A stretch of DNA of 64,000 nt from Oscillospiraceae bacterium (GTDB taxonomy: Bacteria; Bacillota; Clostridia; Oscillospirales; Ruminococcaceae): NCBI GenBank assembly GCA_022793675.1, contig JAAWDH010000051.1, positions 1 to 64,000 of the forward strand. The letters are read 5' to 3'. Position numbers and translations under genes: made by a program. The first letter of the stretch is position 1, and every line of letters begins with the position of its first letter. Positions 1 to 7,261 of the stretch are shown here, one piece after another. The notes beneath the pieces were generated by a model that was not told the DNA's origin, did no database searches, and saw only the letters and a program-made list of their open reading frames with translations.

Positions 1-149
1 ACATCGCAGTTTTTGTATTCTTCCAGGCAGGATTTCATAATCCGCGCCAGAATCGCCTTTTCGGACAAAACGCGCTTGCAGGCAGCGTCATAGCCTGCGC
101 TGGCATCCGCGATGTGCAGTCCTTGGGCGATTGTCGTTTCGCTCTCCAC
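1..149 (-). CDS. Rpn/PD-(D/E)XK-type putative transposase nuclease, N-terminal fragment
   Basis: This is a partial gene that runs off the left edge. From a GTG at 149 the frame reads through TIAQGLHIADA and YDAACKRVLSEK. I recognise these as the N-terminus of the Rpn-like recombination-promoting nuclease/putative transposase family common in gut Clostridia, which carries a PD-(D/E)XK nuclease core further downstream. The catalytic core is outside the window, so activity cannot be judged. A purine-rich AAGGTGAGG lies just before the chosen GTG. A second in-frame GTG at 158 has no usable ribosome-binding site. A consensus promoter sits about 40 bp upstream, so the gene is probably transcribed on its own. 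Family assignment rests on remembered sequence similarity only. Confidence 0.6.
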   Translation of the reverse strand, partial: MESETTIAQGLHIADASAGYDAACKRVLSEKAILARIMKSCLEEYKNCD

Positions 150-185
150 CAGCCTCACCTTCTTCCATCTTATTTTTCCACTCTC

Positions 186-214
186 AGTATAGCGGATTTC
201 TGGCAAAAAGTCAA
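186..214 (-). promoter_or_regulatory. Sigma-A-type promoter for the Rpn-like gene
   Basis: On the minus strand there is TTGACT (214-209), a 17-bp spacer and TATACT (191-186). This close match to the sigma-A consensus lies between the end of the helicase gene and the start of the nuclease-like gene. Confidence 0.7.
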
Positions 215-247
215 TTGTGTAACTTTGAATTCTTTTGTCAGTTTGCT

Positions 248-2269
248 TCATAGACAAAAATATGCTGACCCCTTTTTCTGCCACATAAACTGTTCCACCT
301 TTTGGATTTCATGAGTCACAGGCATCTTTGGCAGAGCCTCCAGCGCCACTTGACAGTATCGCTCCCCAGCTGCTGCCCGCTGATCCAGGATACTGACAAT
401 ACAAGTATCCGTTTCCGTTCGAATTGCCCGTCCGAAACCTTGTCTAAGTTTTCGCTGCATATCCGGAACTACAACTGCCTGAATATATTCTGAAAGCGCA
501 GGGTATTGTGCCTGCTCTGCTTTACTCCACGGCGTCGGCACAGGAAAAGGCAGTCTGGGGATAATCAGCGAAGAGACTTGATCGCCGGGAAAGTCCATGC
601 CTTCCCAGCAGGAACCTGCCGCAAACAGAATACCATTGGGTAGCTGCTTGAACTGCTGGATCACCGCTTCTGAGTGCCGCCAAACCGTCAGAAGTGGAAC
701 TTTTGACGGCTTTATGCGCCTGTGTACCGTTTTCATCAGTGCATAAGAAGTGAACAGCACCAGGGTGTGACCGTGGGCAGCAGCTATTAGCTGTTCGATC
801 TGAGCTGCCAAATAATCCGCCTCTGCTTCGGTGTTCATCGGTACTTTCTGACGCACTTCTGGGATATACAGCAAACAGTTTTCTTCATATTCAAAAGGAG
901 AATCTATGGTGAACTCCTGAGCATCAGGCAGGCTAAGCTCGTGGCGGATTGGCGCAAAGCTGCCGCCAGTTTTCAGTGTACCCGAAGTAAGAATGATAGG
1001 AATCTTTTGATTCCACAGTGTCTTCTCCAGCTTTCGGGGAGTTTCTTTATCAACAGCACACAGGGTAACCATTTGGGTTTTATCATACTGAATGTATAGG
1101 ATGTGATTCGGGCTGTCTATCCAAAAGAGTTTGAGCAGTTGTGTCGTATCTCTCAGCTGTTGGTTCACTGCTCCTGAAAGTCTTTGTCCCAGGCGGTCAA
1201 GAATGCGTTCCAAAGAAACAATCACATTCTGCAGTGCTGTTTCTTCCTTCTCTCTTAAACTATAAAGAGTGTGCCCTTTATCTTTCAAAGCTGCATCTCG
1301 AAAGGAATCAAACAAAACCAGTGCTTTCTTCCAAAGCCATTTCGCTGAATTGGAGCAATGCTCTTTTTCCAGCTGCTGGCACAGCTTTTGAAAGTCCGCC
1401 CTCGTAACGCTGCGGCTGAACATCTCTCTGGCGGCAGCAGGAAGCTTGTGAGCTTCGTCAATGACCAGTGCGCGGTAATCGGTCAAAAGCGGCTGTATTC
1501 CCTTTTGTCTGTGTATGGAATCTGCCAGCAGATAATGATGATTGCAAAGCTGGATAAAGATTTCTTGTCTTCTGGTTCCTTTCAGATATTGATGATACCG
1601 GCACAACCCATTCAGCGGACAGTATTTCGGACATATTACTGGTACACAGATCTGCTGTCGGTCAAAGCTGCTGAGACCTGAAACCTTATCTAAATCAAAA
1701 CAGTGCTGTAATGAAAACAACGTTTTTTTCTGTATTACATTTTTAGGCTTGTCCGAAACAGCTGTCAAACGGTGAGAGAGCCGAATGTCACAAACAAAAC
1801 GCTCTTTGCCTTTACGGACAACAGCCTGGATGGGCTGCTGAATAATCTGGTTTGCTGAAAGAACTTGGGAAAGAAACGGGATGTATTCAGTAAGCAATGC
1901 TTCCTGCAGAGTCACGCTGGATGTAGAAATTACAACAGACGGAACCCCAGTCTGAGAATAGAAACACTGCAGCAGGATGCAGGCGGTAAGATAAGCGTAC
2001 GTCTTTCCAATACCAACCCCTGCATCAAAAAGAGCTGTACGGTTGGAGATCAAGGTGTCCAAAATATGATGGCAGAGCGTGACTTGTTCTTCTCGGACAG
2101 TCATGCCTTGTTTAGGAAGCAGCTCTCTGAAAATTCGCTCAGTTTCCCGATGAACTGGCAGATTCAAATAATCCATAGACAATCTCTCCTGTACTTTTCT
2201 GACAGCAAACAGATACGGCGCATAGCTGCGCCGCACCGATTCGCTGTCAGCGACAATCTGATTTTTCAT
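248..2269 (-). CDS. DinG/XPD-family ATP-dependent DNA helicase
   Basis: This 673-residue superfamily 2 helicase of the DinG/XPD/Rad3 type is predicted to unwind DNA 5' to 3' using ATP. Visible motifs in order are Walker A GVGIGKT (around residue 83), four cysteines between motifs Ia and II (FVCDI, then CPKYC and a further Cys) that match a [4Fe-4S] cluster domain, the DEAH box VIDEAHKLP (around 270), and C-terminal motifs GSCWEGMDFPG and QGFGRAIR. I chose ATG at 2269 because the upstream in-frame GTG at 2305 has no ribosome-binding site; the site before 2269 is also weak. Genes of this type often accompany conjugative elements, and the next gene upstream is a typical ICE sigma-like gene. A role in element DNA processing is inference. 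Confidence 0.85.
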   Translation of the reverse strand: MKNQIVADSESVRRSYAPYLFAVRKVQERLSMDYLNLPVHRETERIFRELLPKQGMTVREEQVTLCHHILDTLISNRTALFDAGVGIGKTYAYLTACILLQCFYSQTGVPSVVISTSSVTLQEALLTEYIPFLSQVLSANQIIQQPIQAVVRKGKERFVCDIRLSHRLTAVSDKPKNVIQKKTLFSLQHCFDLDKVSGLSSFDRQQICVPVICPKYCPLNGLCRYHQYLKGTRRQEIFIQLCNHHYLLADSIHRQKGIQPLLTDYRALVIDEAHKLPAAAREMFSRSVTRADFQKLCQQLEKEHCSNSAKWLWKKALVLFDSFRDAALKDKGHTLYSLREKEETALQNVIVSLERILDRLGQRLSGAVNQQLRDTTQLLKLFWIDSPNHILYIQYDKTQMVTLCAVDKETPRKLEKTLWNQKIPIILTSGTLKTGGSFAPIRHELSLPDAQEFTIDSPFEYEENCLLYIPEVRQKVPMNTEAEADYLAAQIEQLIAAAHGHTLVLFTSYALMKTVHRRIKPSKVPLLTVWRHSEAVIQQFKQLPNGILFAAGSCWEGMDFPGDQVSSLIIPRLPFPVPTPWSKAEQAQYPALSEYIQAVVVPDMQRKLRQGFGRAIRTETDTCIVSILDQRAAAGERYCQVALEALPKMPVTHEIQKVEQFMWQKKGSAYFCL

Positions 2270-2681
2270 GTTTTCTTTGTACTGTATTCTTCCTGTCCCC
2301 AGCACAGGGGAACTCTGCAGGCGGACTTGTGGTTTTCAAGTCACTCACTGGTTTTTCCAAAGGTCTTGTTGATTACAACCCAAGGTTACCAGCCCCTCTG
2401 ACGTGGGGGCAAACGAGGCTGCTACATACTCCATTCAAGATCTTGGCAGAAAGATGAACCACATCTGTTTTCGGTCAAAATTCATCGCTCGAATACAAGG
2501 GCACAAACTGCTGTCCCAAAAAGGACAGCAGTTGTGTCACTGTACTGTCATGGCGCTTTTTCCGGTGCTGCTCCCTCAAATGGAAAGTACCTGCAGAATT
2601 GGTATGCAGTTGTCAAGATTCATGGAAGGATTTTTTGTCCTTCACTATATAGCCCAGGAAAAACCCCCGAAAGCTTCATGC
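2270..2681. other. Structured non-coding stretch between sigma-like gene and helicase gene
   Basis: No convincing gene is visible in these 412 bp. On the minus strand, which would be the helicase leader, there is a perfect 11-bp inverted repeat (AACTGCTGTCC at 2506-2516 and GGACAGCAGTT at 2523-2533). A smaller hairpin lies at 2625-2643, and GC-rich self-complementary blocks occur around 2395-2410. None is followed by a clean T-run, so these look more like leader structure than simple terminators. Confidence 0.45.
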
Positions 2682-3107
2682 TCAAAAAATTTTTTTCAAT
2701 TTTTTTCTCAGACGTACGATTCTCAGGTTAACGGCTTTCTGTGTCAGCCCTGTCTTCTTGGCAATTTCGTATCCACCGTATCCCATCATTCGCAGGAGAA
2801 GAATTCGAATTGTATCTCTGCTTTCTCTGACGAGAACCTGTAATAAATCATCATTGGCAATGCTGTCCAATAGTGACTGAACTGTTTCAGCAGGCAATTC
2901 TATCTCCTGCGCCGAGATCTGATCCACATAGGGCGACCATTCGACCTGACGCTGCTGATATTGACGATCTCGGTTAAACGCGTCCCAATCATATGCGTGC
3001 AGGCGCTGGATCGTTTCTTCATCCACCCCCAGCGCCCGAAGTTCTCGTTCTTCTGCTTCTTTCCAGCGGAGCCATTCCTGCTCTGCCTTGGCTTTGTTGT
3101 AAGCCAT
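2682..3107 (-). CDS. Small sigma-70 region 4-like HTH protein of conjugative elements
   Basis: This 141-residue protein has a charged N-terminal half (AEQEWLRWKEAEERELRALG) and a C-terminal helix-turn-helix (YGGYEIAKKTGLTQKAVNLR) followed by a basic tail RLRKKLKKIF. The pattern matches the small sigma factor-like proteins found on Tn916/Tn1549-type elements, which are thought to act in element transcription. The start at ATG 3107 is fixed by a GGAGGT at 3114-3119 with proper spacing; an upstream in-frame ATG at 3167 has no site. A hairpin (3123-3149) lies directly upstream, and before it a leader-peptide/terminator module (3221-3273). Expression is therefore probably conditional. The family is reasonably sure; the function is inferred. 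Confidence 0.75.
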   Translation of the reverse strand: MAYNKAKAEQEWLRWKEAEERELRALGVDEETIQRLHAYDWDAFNRDRQYQQRQVEWSPYVDQISAQEIELPAETVQSLLDSIANDDLLQVLVRESRDTIRILLLRMMGYGGYEIAKKTGLTQKAVNLRIVRLRKKLKKIF

Positions 3108-3122
3108 ATAATAACCTCCGTT

Positions 3123-3149
3123 CAATCTGAAATTTGAAAATTCAGATTG
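3123..3149 (-). promoter_or_regulatory. Hairpin just upstream of the sigma-like gene's ribosome-binding site
   Basis: CAATCTGAA (3123-3131) and TTCAGATTG (3141-3149) form a perfect 9-bp stem with a 9-nt loop. It ends 4 nt before the GGAGGT of the next gene, so it could be an operator or an RNA element affecting translation. Confidence 0.5.
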
Positions 3150-3220
3150 TCGGGAGGGCTGCGGCATCGCGGATAGTCTTGATTTCCATAAAATGGGAAA
3201 CGAATTTGGACAAAAAGAAA

Positions 3221-3251
3221 AGCTGCCCGAATTACACGAATTCGGGCAGCT
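3221..3251 (-). terminator. Intrinsic terminator/attenuator overlapping a leader peptide
   Basis: On the minus strand a perfect 13-bp stem (3251-3239 with 3233-3221) has a 5-nt loop and is followed by TTTTCTTTTT (3220-3211). The 5' arm is made of leader-peptide codons and the leader stop codon lies in the loop. It stands about 115 bp before the sigma-like gene. Confidence 0.75.
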
Positions 3252-3273
3252 GAGAGCCGCAACAAGAAATCAT
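3232..3273 (-). CDS. 13-residue leader peptide MISCCGSQLPEFV
   Basis: A 13-codon frame begins at ATG 3273 after TAAGGAGGTG (3290-3281) with a 7-nt spacer, one of the strongest ribosome-binding sites in the region. It ends with TAA inside the terminator loop. A ribosome that translates the peptide to its end would cover the 5' arm of the terminator stem, so translation and termination must interact. Just upstream, ACCTCTTAG (around 3315-3307) can pair with CTAAGGAGGT, hiding the leader's own binding site. The arrangement resembles ribosome-mediated attenuators placed before resistance or element-control genes. The inducing signal is unknown; two adjacent cysteine codons are the only notable codon run. 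Confidence 0.6.
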   Translation of the reverse strand: MISCCGSQLPEFV

Positions 3274-3526
3274 TGACAGACACCTCCTTAGAAATTCCAC
3301 ACTCTCTAAGAGGTATCGTTTTAAATTAAAACACCATAGGTTTTAAATAATAGAAATGCTCTGAATAGGCACTTAACGGGATGTTTGAATTGATGCCATT
3401 TTATGCTCCTGTTATGACAATACCAGAGAGTTTTTCTTCTATCCTTCTTTGGTGAACTCCCTTCAAAGTTTAAAGCGAATTATATAAATTTTAATGTTAT
3501 CTTCCGGTTTTATAGAGATTGTTTAA
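3274..3526. other. Leader region upstream of the attenuator; no gene seen
   Basis: These 253 bp are AT-rich. Apart from the sequence that can pair with the leader's ribosome-binding site (about 3285-3315), I see no coding frame and no convincing promoter. The start of the leader transcript must lie here or further right. Confidence 0.4.
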
Positions 3527-4450
3527 CTAATGTAGGCGAGCCATCTGTCTTAGTGATTCCAAAAGGGCTTCTGCGCTCGCCGGTTCCAGCTGGGATGCTT
3601 CTCCATAACGAACCTTTTCATACTGCCAGGTAACCGTTTCCCATTGTCCGGCAGAATTTTTTTCGATCTTTTGAAGAATTTCCTGCGGCGTGTCGGCGGA
3701 TTCAATCCTTACCCCTTGTTGCTGTAGCCATTGCAGTCCCAGCTGATACCCCTTTCGATAGCCGGCAGCATCCAGCGGATGCTGTGTCTGGCAGAATGCC
3801 CTTACCTGTTTTCTCCAGTTTCGATGGCGAAAGGTTTCATCCTTCTTTCCTTCTGTCTGTGATGCGGGAAGAAATTCGGTCCAATCGGTATATGCTGCCT
3901 CCGCCCTATGGGAGCGGCGGCGCTCAAACACCGGAATCCGAAAAAGAATCCGCCCTGTACCTTCCTTGATATTTTTCCATGCCGTCCGTATTTTTTCCAA
4001 AATTTCGCGCCGGTACCAAATCAGCACCGCTGCCAGAATCAGCAAACCAATCTCATCCCACCAGGAATCACCTCTCCCGGTAAAGGGGTTCATGCCGGAC
4101 CAGTCCGGCGGTTGATAGGTAGTCGGAGGCGCAGCGGCTGCAGCACCCGATTGATTCACTAGGCTAACCAGCTGGAGGAGCAGTTGTCTGCCTGCCCATT
4201 TCAGCCCGGCAAACAACTGTGCGGTCCCTTCCGCCAGTTTTCCTCGAAAAAGCATCAGCAGCAGTATGGTTCCCAATACCCCAAGGGTCAGGAAAAAATT
4301 GTACCAGCGGATTTTCCCAGGTAGCTGGTCGAGGTTTTTCCATTGAATGCGGGCGCTTAAATTCCCCTGATTCTGGGAGATAGCACAGACCACCGCCTGA
4401 ATGAAAAAGATCCAGGTCAGATCAGCGCGCCGATACCCTGCCTGAATCAT
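3527..4450 (-). CDS. DUF4129-domain membrane protein
   Basis: This 307-residue protein has an N-terminal hydrophobic segment (around 5-20), a second around 45-65, a proline/glycine-rich linker, a third near 125-140 (IGLLILAAVLIWY) and a cytoplasmic C-terminal domain. The last 100 residues, with YRKGYQLGLQWLQQQG, ADTPQEILQKI and YEKVRYGE, match the DUF4129 pattern of an alpha-helical pair with TP-E and YE-x2-RYG motifs. DUF4129 proteins usually have a longer membrane part and sit with MoxR ATPase, DUF58 and transglutaminase genes, none of which is present. The start at ATG 4450 overlaps the preceding stop (ATGA), indicating coupling; an in-frame ATG at 4465 is less likely. The role is unknown. 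Confidence 0.65.
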   Translation of the reverse strand: MIQAGYRRADLTWIFFIQAVVCAISQNQGNLSARIQWKNLDQLPGKIRWYNFFLTLGVLGTILLLMLFRGKLAEGTAQLFAGLKWAGRQLLLQLVSLVNQSGAAAAAPPTTYQPPDWSGMNPFTGRGDSWWDEIGLLILAAVLIWYRREILEKIRTAWKNIKEGTGRILFRIPVFERRRSHRAEAAYTDWTEFLPASQTEGKKDETFRHRNWRKQVRAFCQTQHPLDAAGYRKGYQLGLQWLQQQGVRIESADTPQEILQKIEKNSAGQWETVTWQYEKVRYGEASQLEPASAEALLESLRQMARLH

Positions 4451-4962
4451 ATGAAAAAGTCCCAAATCACCACAGTTTCGCCTGCCGAAAGTAACAAAAG
4501 CCAGGGGGTGAAGATTTTTTCAGGGGACTTTAATCGGCTGCGATAGCCCAAAATCCCGCAAAAAATCGCCCCCGGAATGCTGCAGAACCAGAAAAATTCC
4601 TTTTGCCAGGTGAGGGTCAGCACCAAAGCACCCGCTATCCCATAAAACAGACAGGGAAACGCTTTGGCAAAAAAGCGGCTTGACAGCAGTGCATGGAATT
4701 TCTGCTGCAGATAGGAAAGTCCTGCCCCCATCCAGCAGGCGGGAACCATCCAGAGAGTACAGCCAAGCGCCGACATAAACCGGGCATCCCGAATGGCGGT
4801 TGCCCGTGCCTCATATTCCACATACTGCAGGTTTTGAATCGTGACCGCTGTGGTCGGCACGAAATGCAGCGTTGTCGCAAGATAAAACAATGGAAACAAA
4901 AGCAGCGCCAGCCCCGCCAGCCCGAGCGCCCTTTCAGCCACTATCATTTTGCTTTCTCTCAT
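4447..4962 (-). CDS. Unknown multi-pass membrane protein
   Basis: I do not recognise this 171-residue protein. It has about four hydrophobic segments: AERALGLAGLALLLFPLFYL near the start, then ones around 65-85, 105-120 and 130-165. The start at ATG 4962 is supported by GGAGGTAAACGA directly upstream; an ATG at 4977 would lack a site. It is translationally coupled by a 4-bp overlap to the DUF4129 gene downstream, so the two products probably act together in the membrane, perhaps as a split version of one larger DUF4129 protein. That last point is inference. Confidence 0.6.
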   Translation of the reverse strand: MRESKMIVAERALGLAGLALLLFPLFYLATTLHFVPTTAVTIQNLQYVEYEARATAIRDARFMSALGCTLWMVPACWMGAGLSYLQQKFHALLSSRFFAKAFPCLFYGIAGALVLTLTWQKEFFWFCSIPGAIFCGILGYRSRLKSPEKIFTPWLLLLSAGETVVIWDFFI

Positions 4963-5524
4963 TCGTTTACCTCCCATTATTTTGCAATCACCCTAAAGTG
5001 TGTTTTAAAACTGTCAAACTAACGAATGAAAAAGCATATATGCAACTTTTTCATTCGGGTTTGACCAGAAAATATCCGCTTTTTATGAAAATAGAAACCA
5101 TTTTTGACACTTTTCTTAGTTTGCTGCAGATAGACTTTGAATTTTAAAACAGACTCCAACAGTTCCTGCGAACAGAAGCTGTGAGGAATCATCGGAGCAG
5201 GAACTGCTGCCTGACGAATGGTACACAATGAGATATCTTTCTGAGCCGAGTCATCTGCCGCTTCTTCGCCGCAATCGGCTTCTATTTTACCACTTCTTTT
5301 CGTTTGGAAGTATGCAGGGTATTGTTTGGCGGTTACGAAAAATACCAAGGAAGCTTGGATATTCAAAAAAGGATGGCACTTTTTGTGTTATCGCTCATTT
5401 AAATAAGGGCTGATATTAGAAACAGATCGTCTTAATGTGGTTCATCAAATGGTAGAAGATCTGTAAAAGCAAACTAATCGATGCAGAAGGCAAAGAATTT
5501 TCTACCAATTTTTTGGATAGCTTC
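4963..5524. other. Non-coding stretch with a long perfect inverted repeat
   Basis: No credible gene is seen in these 562 bp. The clear structure is the inverted repeat at 5023-5057, with arms CGAATGAAAAAG and CTTTTTCATTCG. A TTGACA-like element on the minus strand at 5017-5012 could serve the membrane gene pair, but its -10 region is poor. A 7-bp inverted repeat (ACAGATC/GATCTGT) lies around 5423-5465, just after the ABC gene stop. Confidence 0.4.
5023..5057. repeat. 12-bp perfect inverted repeat around a GCATATATGC palindrome
   Basis: CGAATGAAAAAG (5023-5034) and CTTTTTCATTCG (5046-5057) are perfectly complementary, and the 11-nt centre contributes to the palindrome GCATATATGC (5034-5043). 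It lies next to a TTGACA-like -35 element, so an operator or a bidirectional terminator are both possible. Confidence 0.5.
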
Positions 5525-7261
5525 TTATTTCCCGCTTTGCTCTGCCCAAAGCCTTGCATACGCACCATTTCTTTGCAGCAGTGCCTCATGACTGCCTTCT
5601 TCAATAACAGCGCCGTCTTCCATAACAATAATCCGGTCGGAAAGTTCTGCCAGGAACAGCTTATGCGTTATCATAACCACTGTCCGATTTGTTTCCTGAA
5701 AGAGTTGTCTGGCAATCCTCTGTTCAGTGGCGGCGTCCAGGGCTGATGTCATCTCATCAAACAGAAAAATTGGGGCATTGCGAAGATAGGCACGGGTCAG
5801 ACCTATCCGCTGACGCTGACCGCCGGACAGATTTTTGCCACCCTCTCCGGCTTCAGATGTCCAGCCATCAGGAAGATTGTCAATAAATCCGGCGTCAGCC
5901 TGGTTCGCTGCCTGTCGCAGCACAGCATCATCGGCTTCCGGCGCCACAATCCGGATATTATCAGCAAGGCTGCCGCTGAAAAGCTGCGGGAACTGGGCGA
6001 GGTAAGAAAAATGCTCTCGAAGGGACCGCAATGTCCAGTCTTTGGTAGAAACACCATATACAGATACTTCTCCCGCATCAGGCTGGTAGAATCCCAGTGC
6101 CAGCTTTGCCAGTGTGGACTTGCCCGAACCGGAAAGCCCGACAACTGCCACCTTTTCACCTGACTGCACCGTCAGACTGACGTTTTTAAGGATCGGAGCA
6201 TCTGCGGTATAACCAAAACTCACCTTGTTAAAACAGAGTGGAACATCGGAACGTTTTTCAATTTCTGTACCTCCTGCTTCATCTGGCAAAAGCAGGGCAT
6301 CTTCAATCCGACTTTGGGCAGCAATTGCCGGCTGCAGCTCTGCAATGTTAAAGCCAATGCGCATAACAGCATAGGAGGTGCTCAGCGAGGTTGGCCATAA
6401 GAACAGCATATCCGGCAGAGAAAGCCCCCCCTGATTCACCAGCCACAGACCAAAAATCAATGCCCCGACATAAGCAATACCATATCCAAAGCTGGAACAG
6501 GCAGAAGCCAGTGCCGTGTTTTTTACCCATTTCCGACCTGCTGCTTCACTTTCGCGATTCAGAGCAGTATGCTGATAATGAAATCGTTTTTGCATACCGA
6601 AAAAGCGAATAACCGGATAGCCGTTCAAAACATCGGACATCACTGCCGCTGCTTCGGCAGACTTTTTCTGCTGAAGTGCCGCAAAGGTCTTGGCTTTCCC
6701 TTTAAAGCCCAACCCGACACCCAGATAGATTCCACCCGAAAGTAATGCAAATAATGCCATAGAAGGTTTATGCCAGCAAAGCAGAATGGTCCCTCCTGCC
6801 GCCTGTACCAGTTGTTTGACAATTGAAACAAAAGCATCTTTATAACTTTCTGCTGCTGTATCGGTATCTTTGCTCAGAAGATTCATCCAATAACCACTGT
6901 GCATCCTGTTCCAAACCGACAACGGCAGATGAAGCAGCTTTTCTGTCAGGGTCATCCGAAGCCGTTTGTCTGCCTGAACGGTTGTATAAACATAAAGCAT
7001 CGTTCCAGCCACCGTAATTCCAACAATAACACCCAGCAGCAGAAAAATTCTGCCGATTTCTCCTGCCAATACCACCGGTGTGCTGATTACAGTCAGGCTG
7101 GAAATAAACCGGTACAATTGTCCGGTCAGGATATTCTCCAGGAATTTGTATCCTGATACCATCAGTACACCAAGACAGTATACTGTCCCGTAGCCCTTCA
7201 GTGCCATCCGAAGAAAAGCCGCATAGCTATGGGATTTATTAGAATGCTCAGACCGCCGCAT
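5525..7261 (-). CDS. ABC exporter half-transporter (TMD-NBD), subunit 2 of a pair
   Basis: This 578-residue half-transporter has an N-terminal membrane domain (about residues 1-310) and a C-terminal ATPase. The ATPase shows Walker A GLSGSGKST, signature LSGGQRQR, Walker B IFLFDE and H-loop ITHK. The start at ATG 7261 follows GGAGGAGGAG; the reading frame is open for a further 45 nt upstream but lacks a site there. It overlaps the end of the upstream half-transporter by 14 bp. The two proteins differ clearly in sequence, so they most likely form a heterodimeric exporter like those for peptides, lipids or siderophores. The substrate is not visible. The neighbouring glycosyltransferase and radical SAM genes suggest a modified product, but composition differs between the two groups. 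Confidence 0.85.
   Translation of the reverse strand: MRRSEHSNKSHSYAAFLRMALKGYGTVYCLGVLMVSGYKFLENILTGQLYRFISSLTVISTPVVLAGEIGRIFLLLGVIVGITVAGTMLYVYTTVQADKRLRMTLTEKLLHLPLSVWNRMHSGYWMNLLSKDTDTAAESYKDAFVSIVKQLVQAAGGTILLCWHKPSMALFALLSGGIYLGVGLGFKGKAKTFAALQQKKSAEAAAVMSDVLNGYPVIRFFGMQKRFHYQHTALNRESEAAGRKWVKNTALASACSSFGYGIAYVGALIFGLWLVNQGGLSLPDMLFLWPTSLSTSYAVMRIGFNIAELQPAIAAQSRIEDALLLPDEAGGTEIEKRSDVPLCFNKVSFGYTADAPILKNVSLTVQSGEKVAVVGLSGSGKSTLAKLALGFYQPDAGEVSVYGVSTKDWTLRSLREHFSYLAQFPQLFSGSLADNIRIVAPEADDAVLRQAANQADAGFIDNLPDGWTSEAGEGGKNLSGGQRQRIGLTRAYLRNAPIFLFDEMTSALDAATEQRIARQLFQETNRTVVMITHKLFLAELSDRIIVMEDGAVIEEGSHEALLQRNGAYARLWAEQSGK

Noticed and set aside
5019..5366. 115-codon minus-strand frame in the gap after the ABC genes
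   Set aside because: No ribosome-binding site, low-complexity composition, and it crosses the inverted repeat at 5023-5057.
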